A stretch of 64,000 nucleotides of DNA from Turbatrix aceti (taxonomy: Eukaryota; Nematoda; Chromadorea; Rhabditida; Panagrolaimidae). The position numbers were made by a program, and so were the translations under genes. The notes beneath the pieces were generated by a model that was not told the DNA's origin, did not search any database, and was given only the letters and a program-made list of their open reading frames with translations. Each line of letters starts with the position of its first letter. Position 1 is the stretch's first letter. This document shows positions 12,211-22,488 of the stretch, piece by piece. The stretch spans positions 5,174,739 through 5,238,738 of the forward strand of contig OZ017767.1 of the NCBI GenBank assembly GCA_963969345.1, read 5' to 3'.

Positions 12211-15200
12211 CTGGAACAAATCGGTCACCACCTGACAAAAAAAATTGAAAAAAACAAACCTCATGGCGGATTAAAATTGTAAAAACTCAAGAAATGACAA
12301 GAGAGACCTCGTGGCAGACAACAAAATAGACAACAAAGGCCTGGGGGATAGCACCAAAGTACGAGAGCACGCCGTGGCAGCAGCGGTCAGAGCCGCATCG
12401 AAGAAAATAGTCCGCAGCACTCTCCGCGGCAGGGGAGGAAGACGAACAAATCGCAGGCAATTTTGCGAGGGCCGGATAAGGAAGGAAGAAAGCTGACGGA
12501 TGTCTTCTTTCCTGCGGCTATGCCACCTCACAGAAAATCAATCTTTCCTCGGAAGGGTCTGGTTTCGGTTTCGGCGATTGAATGCTATTTTTCCCTGCAA
12601 AAAAAGGCAAAGGTGTAATTGGTAAGCAAGAACGCAGCCAGTCACGCACGCACCACGAAAAAAAATCTCGTTGACGCCAGGACGCCAGCTTGATCGCTTT
12701 GCAACACAACTACCATCGCGAATCGGTTCAAAAGCACACGCGAGAGGAGGCAAATCAAATCACAAACGTACACTCAGTCAGTCAGAAGTCGGCAAACAGT
12801 TGGAACGCGTAATTCCCAGAAGGAACATTGGCCGAGCGACCGACCGCTTCTAGCAACTTAATCTCCCGGAAAATCCAAGAAACTACACAGGCGGCATTGT
12901 GCGGGCGACATCTGTCAACACGGGAGCCGAGCGGACAACGAAAACGACCACGACCACGAAAAACGAAAATCAATCACAAATCCAGGAAAAAACGTCACGT
13001 GAGTCGTCAACGAGCGAGACACGTTTTTTTTTAAGGTGGAATGGATTGCAAACCAAACCACCTTGCTGGGAAGAAGAAAGTTTGCGAGAAGGGAAAGGCG
13101 GGGTCATACATCCATCTAACCGACATCTGGACAGCAGGTGAGTGAGGCGCGACCGAGGACGACGACGACGACGCGTTCGTTCGCAATCGATACGCTGCCG
13201 CGTAGAAAGGCTGGAGTGCCGCCAAAGGCGAAGAGCCGGCCAGGTGGGCACTCACACAAACTGGCTCTCTGGAAGACGCTGCTGCACCCGGACCCGGAGA
13301 GCAGTCGCACCTCTCCCCAGGGAGCTCCTCCAGGTTGGAGATGAGTCAGGGGTACATATCGGAGCGCGTTGTGTTGTTTGCCAACACAACAAACACTTGG
13401 GGGCCCCAAGCAGTGATCAGCCACTCCCCGGACTGCTTCCCGTGGTCACAGTCGACAGAATATCTAATGGGCCCATGGACGATACTGTCCGAGAGAGACT
13501 CCCCCGACGTCAATCATCGGTGGCATAATTGACAACCGTATGGACACCAAACTAAACCAAATCGATGCAGTCAAAAAAAAATGGACAGTCGGAAAGAGCA
13601 AAGACGGTTGAAGTCTTGCTCTAATCCGGATGATCGATTGTACATAAAAAACGCGATGTAGAAGCAACAACCCAACAACGAACCAGATGCCCCCTTCAAA
13701 AAACGACAAAGAAACAAACAATGGCAAGCAAGGGTTTCAAAAAAACGAGCAGATTTGTCGGACGATCGTTCGTTCCTCCAGTCAACCCTGACCACGCAGG
13801 TAACGATGGGAGAAAGAGAATCAAACTCGTTAGGGTGCCCGGGGAGTCCAACGACCTTACTTTGATTTTTCACGCGTAAAACGAGCATCGGCGGCGGCGG
13901 GAAGGAAAAAAGGAAAGGGAAGGCACTGACCGGCAGCAGAGTGGAAGCGAACGACCTCGAGCACCACCCGTCGTTGGTCGCCGCCACACCGTCAGGGCAG
14001 GCACATCAACCACGCAATCGATCGCGTGCGCTTTGACGCGGGGTGAAGCAGCAAACGACGCCCCCTGCCCCTTCGAGGGATGGATGCGATGCGGCCGGCC
14101 CTCCTCCGTCTCGCAAAAAAACCCCGCTGAATTGTGCCGGTCATCGCCGACACGACGATTAGTCACCCCGCTGCCATACACCGGCAGTCGACCAGTCTCC
14201 ACGCCGGGGGCAGCGTCATTTGCATCCTCGACTCCACTCATCGACGGAAAAGAACGAGCGCGAAGGAGCGCAAAAATGGCTGTACGGGGAGAAAGGGGGT
14301 TCCTGGAAACCAACGCCGTTGCACTCGACAACCAACGGACAACGGACAACACAGGAACACATGAACAAGTGGTCATGCATCCATTCATCCCTCCCGACCG
14401 GACCAGACAGCCTCAAGAGACCCGCGCAGCCCTCCTGGCCTGCCACCGATTAGGAAGGATCACCCGGGTCGGAGGGGAGCTAATCCAGAGAGCGCTGGTT
14501 GTTGGTTGTTGCACAACCAACCAATAACCCCTCGGGTAAAAGTGAGAAGTACAGTGTCGCGCACACGGCGATATCAAGGCGGAAACGGGCAGCGATGCGG
14601 CGATAGATTAACGGGGTGAAAAACGCGTGTTCAGGCGGTGGGGTGGGTGCGAAGGACACGACACCGCGGGTGGCAGGAACCAGCCGGGCATTTGGCAGTC
14701 GTCAGTTCGCCGCAAGTCAAGCGAACATGAACATGCGCGAACGACGGGAAAGGCCGCCGCACAATTTAGAATTGATGGAAAACTGGTGCAAAAAGGGTCC
14801 CGATGGCCGACCCAACCAAATGGGTCGATAAAACCGACGGCGGACATCGTCTGCCGCGGAATTATCGAGCGAGTGACCGGACCGCGCCTGCCTATGCCGG
14901 CGAGGAGGGTCGCCGGGAAGTGCGCGCGACTCGGTTGCCAGCAAGCCAGCAAGCAAGCAGCAGTCCCGGCCAAGAAGCAGGAGGGCGAACGCACGCGCGA
15001 CTGGACAACGTCCAGTCAGTCTCGACATGAGTGTGTCCGACGAGACTCTCGGCACCGCAATGAGAACGACGGGAGGGGTCGTCGGTGGGGGAGGAAGGAA
15101 GGAAGCGATATGTGTCTTGTCTGACGACCACGCGATGAGACGACCTCTCGGTGCAGCCAGCCGAGCGAAAAGCAACCGATCCGCCGTGTTTGCACACGCA

Positions 15201-16660
15201 GCAGCCAAGTCCAGCACGGATGATGGCGGCGATGGTGGTCATCGGACAGGTAGTAGAGCTCTCACCCCCGCGCGAGGAAGGGTCGAGGGTCCCCAGGCGG
15301 TCCGGTCTCCTCGCATCTTCCCCGGTCGTCGGTCGTAGCGAAGAGAACAGAAGAGAAAGCAAAACAACCGGTCAATCGGGCGGACAAGAGGACAGTTGCG
15401 CTTGCCTGCCTGCCTGCACTCGAACGAGGAGTGCTGCTGCTTGTCGTGGCAAAAAAACGGCAGCAGCAGAAGACAATCCGGTCCAACGCGCGAATGACAG
15501 CCGCCACGGCATCTAGGCCGTCACGAGGCTAAGGAGAGGAGATATTTTTCATCCACTCTCCCTGCCCGGCACGAAGTCCGCGCCCGTGACTGACGCAAAA
15601 AAACCTAGTTAGTTCTGCCATCGGGCGTCTGAGCGGTCAAGAAGAAGCTAAGAAGAAGTTGCTCACTCGGCCCCCCCCCCGACAATGAAATTCGGCTTAC
15701 TTAATGCAGCCACGAGCCAGCAAGCCAGCCAGCAGCAGCAGCACATGACAGCGCCTCCTTGCCTGGCCTGGACGCGAAAAAAAAGGCGAGGAGAGTAAAA
15801 TACTGAACTGAGTCTCGGGCGAAGAAGAGGCCCACAAAACAGCCGGCAGTTGAGTGAGTGCCGGCTCAAAAACGAATGCTCGGCCAGCAGTTGGCAGCCG
15901 GCCAGAGGCGAAAAATCCTGGCTGCAAAAAAGTGGTGCTAGTCGCCCCAGCACGTTGTAACCAGCGCTCGCACGCACGCAGTTGCGTCGTTTCGTCGCCG
16001 TCGCCGGGCTGGCTGTTGACCGCTCACCCGGCTCGGCGGCGGTCCTGACCATCCATCAAGTCAGTCTCCTCCAAAAAACTCCGAATACAAATAAATGAAG
16101 CGCACAATGCAGGGCCGGCCCCAAGTCGCTGATTTCCATGTGCACGCAATGAATTATGGCCCTTTGAAAACGTAAAGGAGACGCAAAATCAACTCCTCCG
16201 ACTACAAGCCAGGCCCGGGCGCGCCAGCTCCGTCCGCTGATAACGCACGATCCCCCAAAAAATTCAATTCAACCAAAAAAACGACCTTTGAAACTTCAAA
16301 GAAATCAAGTAGTCAATCAACGTCCAAGACAGCAAAGCTTGATCATAAAATAATTAAACGCGGCAAAATCACAAAAAAAGCACCGACAGACCTGCTGAAA
16401 TCTGTCGTCGTAAAAAGTTGTAAAAATGCGGCACATTGTTAACAACGCGGAAGCGGTCACCACTATTGTCGCACTATATCAGTACAATTTTTATACTGTT
16501 GAGCAGTAATAACATAAAAAAAATTAAAACGGACGGCGGTAATGATAAAAACGTGCCCGCTGAACACTGATAACAAGAAAATTGAAAAAACTGCACGCTG
16601 CAAAAAAACGCCAAGCATTGAGGACAAAATGCCACGACTAACGCGGGGTTTGATCACTAA
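12211..16660. other. GC-rich region upstream of the Ena EVH1 exon
   Basis: Many overlapping open frames occur on both strands because GC is high and stops are rare, but none shows a domain or a splice pattern I can support. The missing first coding exon of the Ena gene, its promoter and a large first intron probably lie here. Homopolymer A runs and CGA/ACG-rich low complexity are common. Confidence 0.45.
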
Positions 16661-16711
16661 AAAAAAATTTTGTGTCCAAAAAAGGACAGCGAAAAACTGT
16701 CGTCCACAAAA

Positions 16712-16962
16712 AATTTTGATAACCAAAAGTAACAAAATAAAGGTATAAAAAGTGTTACTCACAAAATTGTGGGGTCACCAAAAGTAATAAAATAGGGTTC
16801 GAAAAATGTTATCTACGAAAATCTCATAATCAAAAGTAACAAATTAGCACTGAAAAATGTTATTCAGAAAATTTTGATAACCAAAAGTAATAAAATAGTG
16901 TTAGAAAAAGTGTTACTCGCAAAAATTTGGTTACCGAAAGTAACGAAATAGCGTTCAAAACA
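16712..16962. repeat. Tandem AT-rich repeat, five copies of about 53 bp
   Basis: A core close to ccaaaagtaa-(c/t)aaaata recurs at 16723, 16778, 16830, 16881 and 16934, giving steps of 55, 52, 51 and 53 bp; between cores comes a less conserved gttactc..aaaattttgat part. The same core is found on the other side of the TDRD3-like gene at 19039 and 19088. Confidence 0.8.
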
Positions 16963-17243
16963 TTCACTGAACTGGTACCAGAAGTAGGGAAATTTACTTG
17001 CCATTTCAAGCCGATTTACAACCCCTCTAAAGTATACAGGCGTGAAAACCTTCAACAATCTTCGTTATAATGCTCTTACTCACCTTGATAATCAGGCCAC
17101 GGCTTGCAAAGGAATGCGAGCCGCCGGACGCCCCCTCTTTCCGGGTGATAAGATCTACGAGCACGATGCACCTTGTTTTTTTTCTTCCATTAAACTTTTA
17201 TTTAACAACAACATTCATTCACGAGGTCAGACATGGTGCAGCA

Positions 17244-18932
17244 TCAGCCACGGCCGTTGCCGCCTCCTCTGCCACGACCGGAGCGGTGGGGTCCGCCTCG
17301 GCCTCGGTGTTTCGGGCGCTCGGTGTCGCCGTTTTCTCGATTGGGCTTGCTGGGACCGGAGCCGCGGTTCTGGCTGTAGAAAACCATCGGGCCAGTAGGA
17401 ACAGCGTCTTCTCGGTCTCGGGGAGGGCCTCCTCCACGGCCGCGGCCACGGCCACGAAAAGAGCCTTGACCACCACCTCGACCGTCACCGCCACGTCGGG
17501 GAGCACCACGAGCTTCGTAGAATCCTTGGTTGGGTTTCGGATAGCGGCCTCCGAGAGATCCGGGGTTGTGACCGGATTCTTGGGGGAATTCATTCTGTCC
17601 ACCGTAGACTGGCATGATCGGAAGTTGATTCTGCTCACCGCCGAGAGAAGGCCAGTTTTGATATTCCTGCGGGGCATACTGACGCCCACCGTCACCGCTA
17701 CGGGCACCTCGGTGTTGGGGACCCTCATTGCGACCACCGCCACGAGCAGGACGGCCTCGATTGTCGAATTGACCTCGCGTGGAACCCGAATTGCGCGGTC
17801 CGGAATTTCGGAATTCGCTCTGACCACGACTGCCACCACCAGAACCCCTGTACGGAGCTTCTTCGACGCCCAGGGCTTCGAATTGAGGATTCAAATCAGT
17901 CAGGTCCAATCCAGGGCCCACTGCGCTCTGAATGGCATCGAAGAGAGTCGTTCCAGAAGCCCTCGGAGCGATGTAATCATCATCGTACTTGGAAGAAGTG
18001 TACTTGGACTGATACTCCTTCCGGGGTTTCTGAGGCTTCGGCTCACGTTCTTTGGGCTTCGGACGATCGGCAGCACTGCGAGGAGCCACGGGAAGGACAG
18101 GAGGAGCCTTCTCAGCGGCTTTGGACTGCTTAAGAGCGGAAAGAGCTGCGATCTCCTGGCGACGTGCTTCGTCAAACTCGTTGTCCCCGGCGGGCTGGGC
18201 AGTCTCGGGCGGCGCCACAACGGCCATAGCCTTGAAGTTGGTAGACTCCTCAGTGGCCGGCTGCTGCTTCTTGACGGCCTGGAACGGCTGCCAGCGAGGA
18301 GCGTTGCCGACGATCTGGCGATTCGCCTTCGATGTCGCCGTCGCAAAACGATCTGATCGCCATTTTTCGACGAGACGCTGAACATTTCCACCAAGAAGCT
18401 TAGTGGTAGACGGTGAAAGCTGCAGAATGCCGGATTCGAAAGGCACTCGACCGGTAATTAGGACTTTCGAGCCGAACACTGTGTCGCCACTGAAAAAAAA
18501 AAATTGTTAGAAAATTATCGCACAAAAGCCAAAAATTACCTGATCTTGGGAAGCGGTTCTACGGCCATGGCTTTGACCGTCTTTGAGCCATCAGAAAGTT
18601 GGAGGGTGCAGACGCCGTCATTCTTCGTGTGATCGTTGATTTTGGGATACGACACGTTGTCCCACTTTGAAAGCTGCAGAACTGTCGGTCCGTCGAGATA
18701 TCCCTTGGCCAGTGCCTCCTGCAGCACCGGTGATCCGATTTCGCGGATATCGATCTGAAAGAAAGCTTTGCTCAATTTCCGCGAAGGCAAAAAATACAAA
18801 ACAACTCACGTCGAGCAGCAGCTTCGTCAACTCGGCAGAAGGAAGCGATTCATTGAAATCCTCGCCGAAGACATCCCGCACCCGAGGCTCATCAATGTGC
18901 CAGCCAAGCGGCTTCAAGTCTTTCAGCACCAT
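17244..18932 (-). CDS. TDRD3-like OB-fold protein with RGG tail, no Tudor domain
   Basis: Exons (minus) 18810-18932, 18540-18754 and 17244-18489 encode 527 residues in an intact frame. Residues 1-170 match the N-terminal DUF1767/OB-fold region of TDRD3, the part that binds topoisomerase 3B: GWHID start, LDGPTVLQLSKWDNVS, FESGILQLSPSTTKLLGGNV and LVEKW, followed by the SKANRQIVGNAPRW segment that corresponds to the human SKHNRSNIG region. The rest is a charged linker and an Arg/Gly-rich tail of RGG, RGRGRG and GGGRN units ending at the stop, typical of RNA binding. The Tudor domain of vertebrate TDRD3 is absent and no later exon is possible, since the frame stops at 17244. A poly(A) signal (TTTATT on plus) lies at 17197-17202. 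RMI1, which shares the N-terminal fold, is the alternative. Confidence 0.78.
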
Positions 18933-19029
18933 CGATCAGAAAAAAACAGTCAAAAACGGCAGCGCCAGGTCGAGAAACATAAAAAAGCTTTGCATCAAGT
19001 AAGAGGAGTCTCAAGACGAAAATAACTTG

Positions 19030-19110
19030 TTGCGATTTCCAAAATCAACAAAATAGGGTTGAAAAAATGTACACAAAATCCTGATGACCTAAAGTAACAA
19101 AATAACGTTC
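19030..19110. repeat. Two further copies of the repeat seen at 16.7 kb
   Basis: Cores ccaaaatcaa at 19039 and cctaaagtaa at 19088, each followed by caaaata, with the same aaaaatgt-type spacing. They sit just upstream of the TDRD3-like start, so the gene is bracketed by one repeat family. Confidence 0.6.
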
Positions 19111-20264
19111 AAAAACGTTATTAATAAAATTCTGTAATAAATGAATAAATAATAAATAAATAATAAAAAAAACTCCGAAGGTAACATTTTTTTTCGTTGT
19201 AAACACTTTTTCATGTCTTTGCTGGATGACCGGAAATTTTCACGTTGATCATCCTCACCTTTCACAGCATCTTCTAACAGCTCGAATTCTGTGAATTGCT
19301 CATTCGCGAAAAAAAATTGATTCTTACATTACTTTGCAACGAAAATAATTATTTTTAGTGAAGGTTATCGAAGTGCAAGCCAATTATCCATAACGTTTAC
19401 CGAGGGCAAAAGCCGAACAAGTCCCTCGACGGTTTCCAAAAACTCGAAACAATAATGTGAAATGAAACGCAGCCATCTACGCCGAACGTGTAAAATATGT
19501 ATGGAACTCGGGATTGAGTGGACCAAATGACAGCCACAGGTTGGCATTGAGCCCGGCCGGAGATTTTTTTGGTTTTGCTTGTTCGGCTGAACTTTTTCAG
19601 ACGGTTTCCTCCAATATTTCGTTTGTTTCTGAAAGTAAAGTCATTTGGGGCGGAGCGATTCTATTATACCTTTCTCACTTTTTTTCATACCAATGTGCCG
19701 TTAGATTAATTCACGTTTTTTACGTCAACATAAACAGATGCCTCAAATAAATGTACGCTGTTAGAATTTTTTTTTGTTTTGTTTTTTTGAGACATGTCAC
19801 ACGGAAACCTTCATTTGACCCTCATTTGCCCTTAGGGCCCTAGTGCGTAGGGAAACGATTCTGTGTTTGATTCAATTGACCTCAAGCATGCACCGCGCTT
19901 CTTGATTGAATTGAGGCTTGCAGCCGTATACGACCGCCGTCGCCCACTCGGATGACTCCGATGCGAGTTGTTTTTTTGCAGAACTAACATCAGCAACGCT
20001 GACCTCCAAAAAAAGCCTATGTACTTGGCATGCGTCCCATCGTAGCGATATTTCGTTGTTTGCTCGTAATTTTAAATCAGTCTGCTTTTTCGGAGGGTGG
20101 GAAGCCGCCGTTGGCATCCGATGCCGCCCATGGCGGGTGCAGCGTCTTCGAGCGAGAGCGCGCAAGACTTCCTCCCGCCGAGATCGAGTTTCGAGGACTT
20201 CCGTCGCCGGGTGGAGATGCCCTGCAGTCTGACGAGTGCCGCAGTCTTGCAGATGACCGGGGCT
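19111..20264. other. Divergent spacer between TDRD3-like and receptor genes
   Basis: AT-rich start, then a more GC-rich part from about 19880. It should contain the promoter of the receptor gene on the plus strand. No independent gene seen; a longer in-frame N-terminus of the receptor, back to ATG 20217 or above, is possible. Confidence 0.4.
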
Positions 20265-22325
20265 ATGCCTCGTCGCTTCCTTGCGTGCCTTTTCTGTTTC
20301 TTCGCCGTCGCCGCGGCAGGTAGCAGCGTGAGTGATGTCGGCGACTTCGACCAGGTGAGTTGGGGCAAAAATGCGCGGATTTGGAGTAGAATACACATTT
20401 ATCTCATGATGCCGTTCATTTTTGGAACGGGCTGTGTTCTAGGAGGTAAAAAAGACTCGTGGCATATGTACATGATAAGTCTGTCAATTTCTGGTTAAAG
20501 GCCCCCCTGCCAAGGGGAAGGATTGCTTTTCATGTGAGCCTTTCAATAATTCATGCAACACGTTTCGTACCAGGAAAATTGTTATCCTCGTTTTTTGCTC
20601 TTTCGAATAAAAATTCGGTCCAGTCATATAGAAAAAGTAAAAAATGCGTGCTGCTTGTAGGATGGCCCCAGACAACCTCGGTACATCAAGTTGCTCTACT
20701 CAGTCCTCTTCGACGACTACCACAGCGAGCTGCGGCCAGTCATCAACGAGTCGCAGACGCTGCACGTGTCCCTTCAGTTCTGGCTTAAACAGATCCTCAA
20801 GATCAACGAGCGGGATCAAACTGTGCTCGTTTACTGTTGGCTGGAACTTGTGAGTTTTCTGCCTTCGCCCAACATCCGTAATGACCTGTGTGTTTTAGTA
20901 CTGGCGCGACGAGTTCCTCAGCTGGAACCCGGCCGAGTTCAACGGCATCGATCGTCTCCACGTGCCTGCGAGCAAAATCTGGAAGCCGGATATCCTCGTC
21001 TACAACAACGCCAACATGAACGTGAAGGAGAACGAAGTCGAGACGTACGCCATGCTGTCCTACACGGGTGACATCATTCTTTTCCGCGCCATGATCACCG
21101 ATGTTACGTGCGAGTTTTCTTACCGACTCAGGGATTTCCCGTTTGATAAAGTAGGTTTTTTTCTTGGCACGCGGTTTCCAGATGTAAAATTTTTTTTAAT
21201 CTATTTCAGCAAATCTGCTATCTCATGTTCGCGAGTTGGAGCTTCGACGGGAGCAAGATCATGCTCTCGCCGCACAACGCGACCAACAACCTCGAGCTGT
21301 ACACTGCCAACACCGAATGGCACCTCGTCGACTTCAGAGTGAAGGTGTACGAGAAGATGTACGACTGCTGCCCGAACGCGTACATCGATATCACGTACTT
21401 TTTCTCGCTCCGGCGCTCTCCCAGCTACTACATCTTCAGCCTGGTCATTCCATCCGGCTTCATCACGATGGTCACAATCGTCGGATTCTTCACGCCGCAC
21501 TCCACGACGGGAGAAAACACGGAAAAAGTCTCGCTCGGCGTGACCGCGGTCATGTCGACGGCGCTTATCATGATGATGGTCTCGGACAACGTCCCGGCCA
21601 CCGCTGAGTTCATCCCGCTCATTGCCAAGTACTACATTGGGCTTATTTTTATCATTTTTCTGGCTGCGCTCAGCACGACCTTCACGCTCAGCTACCAGAT
21701 GCGGGGCAACGTCGGCGAGCGCATGAGTCCCCGCCTACGATACCTGCTTTTTGAAAAAGTCGCCAAGAACCCGGCACTTTCGTGGCTCTTTGCGCTCCAG
21801 TTGACGTCGAGTCAAAAACTGGCTAGGAACAAGCTCCTCAGCAATTCGTATGTCTTCAAAAACAAAGCTGCCTCCCCGCCGAGACCCAACAGCGCTGCCA
21901 GTAATGCTAACAGTCTTTTGCCTGGAGGCTATTGCAGGCTGAGTGTCAGCACACCTGAGAAAAAAGCTCGTATTGTTCAGATGGACGAAGTGTTGGGCAC
22001 GGATACGGTAAGTCGCGTGCAGGACGACAGAGTTTTGATAATTGCCATGGATTTTCTTCAGATCGACTGCCAAAATTCCAACTGCACGCAGTACACGATG
22101 AAGCGGCTCGCGGAGTGCATCGAAGCCATCGAGGCGTCCATGACCCGAGAACAGGAACAGAAGCTCATCAAATTCGAGTGGGAGCAGGGCACGCGCATCA
22201 TCGAGCGCCTCATCATGCTCTTCTACATCATCGTGACAATTTTCTTCGGCGTGTACATGTTGACTGGCTCGGACGAGGATGTCACGCTCACCGACGAGCT
22301 CATGGATCGAGTAAAAAAGGTGTGA
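20265..22325 (+). CDS. Nicotinic-type Cys-loop ligand-gated ion channel subunit
   Basis: Exons 20265-20354, 20661-20849, 20899-21150, 21210-22007 and 22062-22325 give 530 residues, all introns in phase 0. The start chosen gives a clean signal peptide (MPRRFLACLFCFFAVAAAG); ATG 20217 would add 16 residues. The extracellular part has W-K-P-D, the Cys-loop (C-x15-C, with FPFDKQIC) and a loop C vicinal pair (YDCCPNAY), the mark of an alpha-type subunit. Four membrane segments follow: M1 after LRRSPSYYIF, M2 after GENTEKVSLG (the Glu at the inner mouth suggests cation selectivity), M3, then a 150-residue cytoplasmic loop and M4 near the end. The last intron is 54 nt and in frame, so its retention would only insert 18 residues. 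The family gates cations in response to acetylcholine or related ligands in nerve and muscle; the exact ligand cannot be read here. Confidence 0.9.
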
Positions 22326-22445
22326 GGTGCTTGACTAGGATAAACACGCCATCAGACAGGAGTGGTGGCCGTGGGCAGAGCGGGGGCTGGACGGGGGCAA
22401 GTGGCTCGTGACAGGGTGGGGTGGGGTACGGCACGTGTATGTGTG

Positions 22446-22452
22446 TATAAAA
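22446..22452 (+). promoter_or_regulatory. TATA box of the TRPV gene
   Basis: TATAAAA 43 bp upstream of the TRPV start codon, within the 163 bp between it and the receptor stop. It argues that the TRPV gene has its own promoter despite the tight spacing. Confidence 0.5.
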
Positions 22453-22488
22453 GCACTCCGGTGGCAACGAACGCCAGTCACTGCCGCC

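Noticed and set aside
16040..16054. Candidate first exon of the Ena gene (ATG near 16052 with a GTGAGC donor)
   Set aside because: It would leave one base at the junction, while the EVH1 exon acceptor needs two.
12300..16060. Numerous 60-170 codon frames in the GC-rich region
   Set aside because: They overlap on all six frames, are Arg/Pro/Ser-rich, and lack domains, signal peptides or usable splice structure; expected from high GC alone.
17070..18356. 428-codon plus-strand frame opposite the RGG gene
   Set aside because: A shadow of the Arg/Gly-rich coding sequence, giving Thr/Ser/Ala runs on the other strand; no domain, while the minus frame matches TDRD3 and has introns in phase.
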